Below are positions 63,941-64,000 of a stretch of 64,000 nt of DNA, one piece after another. The notes under the pieces are model-generated. The model saw only the letters and a program-made list of their open reading frames with translations. It was not told where the DNA came from and did not search any database. The stretch spans positions 4,551,501 through 4,615,500 of the forward strand of contig NZ_JBEJGX010000003.1 of the NCBI RefSeq assembly GCF_040253635.1, written 5' to 3'. Source of the stretch: Streptomyces sp. Edi2 (GTDB lineage Bacteria > Actinomycetota > Actinomycetes > Streptomycetales > Streptomycetaceae). The position numbers and the translations under genes are program-made. Each line of letters starts with the position of its first letter. Within the stretch, counting starts at the first letter, position 1.

Positions 63941-64000
63941 GGTCTTGGCAGCACAGGTCGAACACGGTCCGACAGGGGAGGGGTGGGGCATGCCACGGCA

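Noticed and set aside
61751..63991. A 746-codon minus-strand frame opposite the globin-reductase
   Set aside because: Shadow frame. Globin and reductase motifs are on the plus strand.

Overview
The window is the replication-origin region of a high-GC actinomycete chromosome, almost certainly a Streptomyces. The evidence is the gene order (gyrA-gyrB-DciA-recF-gnd-dnaN-oriC-dnaA-rpmH-rnpA-yidD-yidC-jag-rsmG-parA-parB), a very long DnaA domain II, many degenerate DnaA boxes, frequent GTG/TTG starts, and 14 exact copies of the Streptomyces parS sequence GTTTCACGTGAAAC. I saw no tRNA, rRNA, CRISPR array, IS element or prophage.

Layout. Bases 1-9033 (all minus strand): the start of a DUF3566-type gene, gyrA, gyrB, a DciA/DUF721 gene, recF, a short 6-phosphogluconate dehydrogenase and dnaN. 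Bases 9034-10153: oriC. Bases 10154-12109: dnaA (minus). Bases 12488-18415 (plus): ribosomal protein L34, RNase P protein, YidD, YidC, Jag/KhpB, RsmG, ParA and ParB. Bases 18578-30858: a GNAT enzyme, thioredoxin and thioredoxin reductase behind a sigma-R type promoter, the SigM/RsmA sigma/anti-sigma pair, a pseudokinase, the MurJ flippase, a DUF6049 membrane protein and, divergently, the CCA-adding enzyme. Bases 30966-42199: a small Pro/Gln/Tyr-rich membrane protein, an MFS protein, inositol-1-phosphate synthase with its PadR regulator, a bifunctional penicillin-binding protein, a GT87 glycosyltransferase, an alanine-racemase-like protein, FemX and a small membrane protein. Bases 42428-48475: rpsF-ssb-rpsR-rplI, a secreted serine protease, a MATE transporter and dnaB. 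Bases 48532-63940 are more accessory: oxidoreductase, GlxA-type regulator, a MerR/beta-clamp fusion, a helical-repeat protein, a serine hydrolase, an aminotransferase, a TetR regulator with a zinc ribbon, GNAT, a MarR/MFS divergent pair, a frameshifted HbpS-like gene, a membrane protein, a HAD phosphatase and a globin-reductase with a long disordered N-terminus.

How it fits together. The core encodes initiation (DnaA, oriC, DnaB, DciA, DnaN), topology (gyrase), origin segregation (ParA, ParB, parS) and envelope growth (MurJ, pseudokinase, PBP, FemX, YidC). The parS sites lie only on the dnaA/parAB side of oriC in this window. DnaA-box-like sequences also occur upstream of dnaA, parA and dnaB.

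The most unusual object is the protein at 50723-51964. A MerR-type DNA-binding domain replaces domain I of a DNA polymerase III beta clamp, while domains II and III and the peptide-binding-pocket motifs are recognisable. Other points to check are long perfect palindromes centred on parS, a GACAC inverted repeat (WhiA-like) at the parAB promoter, and a PadR operator.
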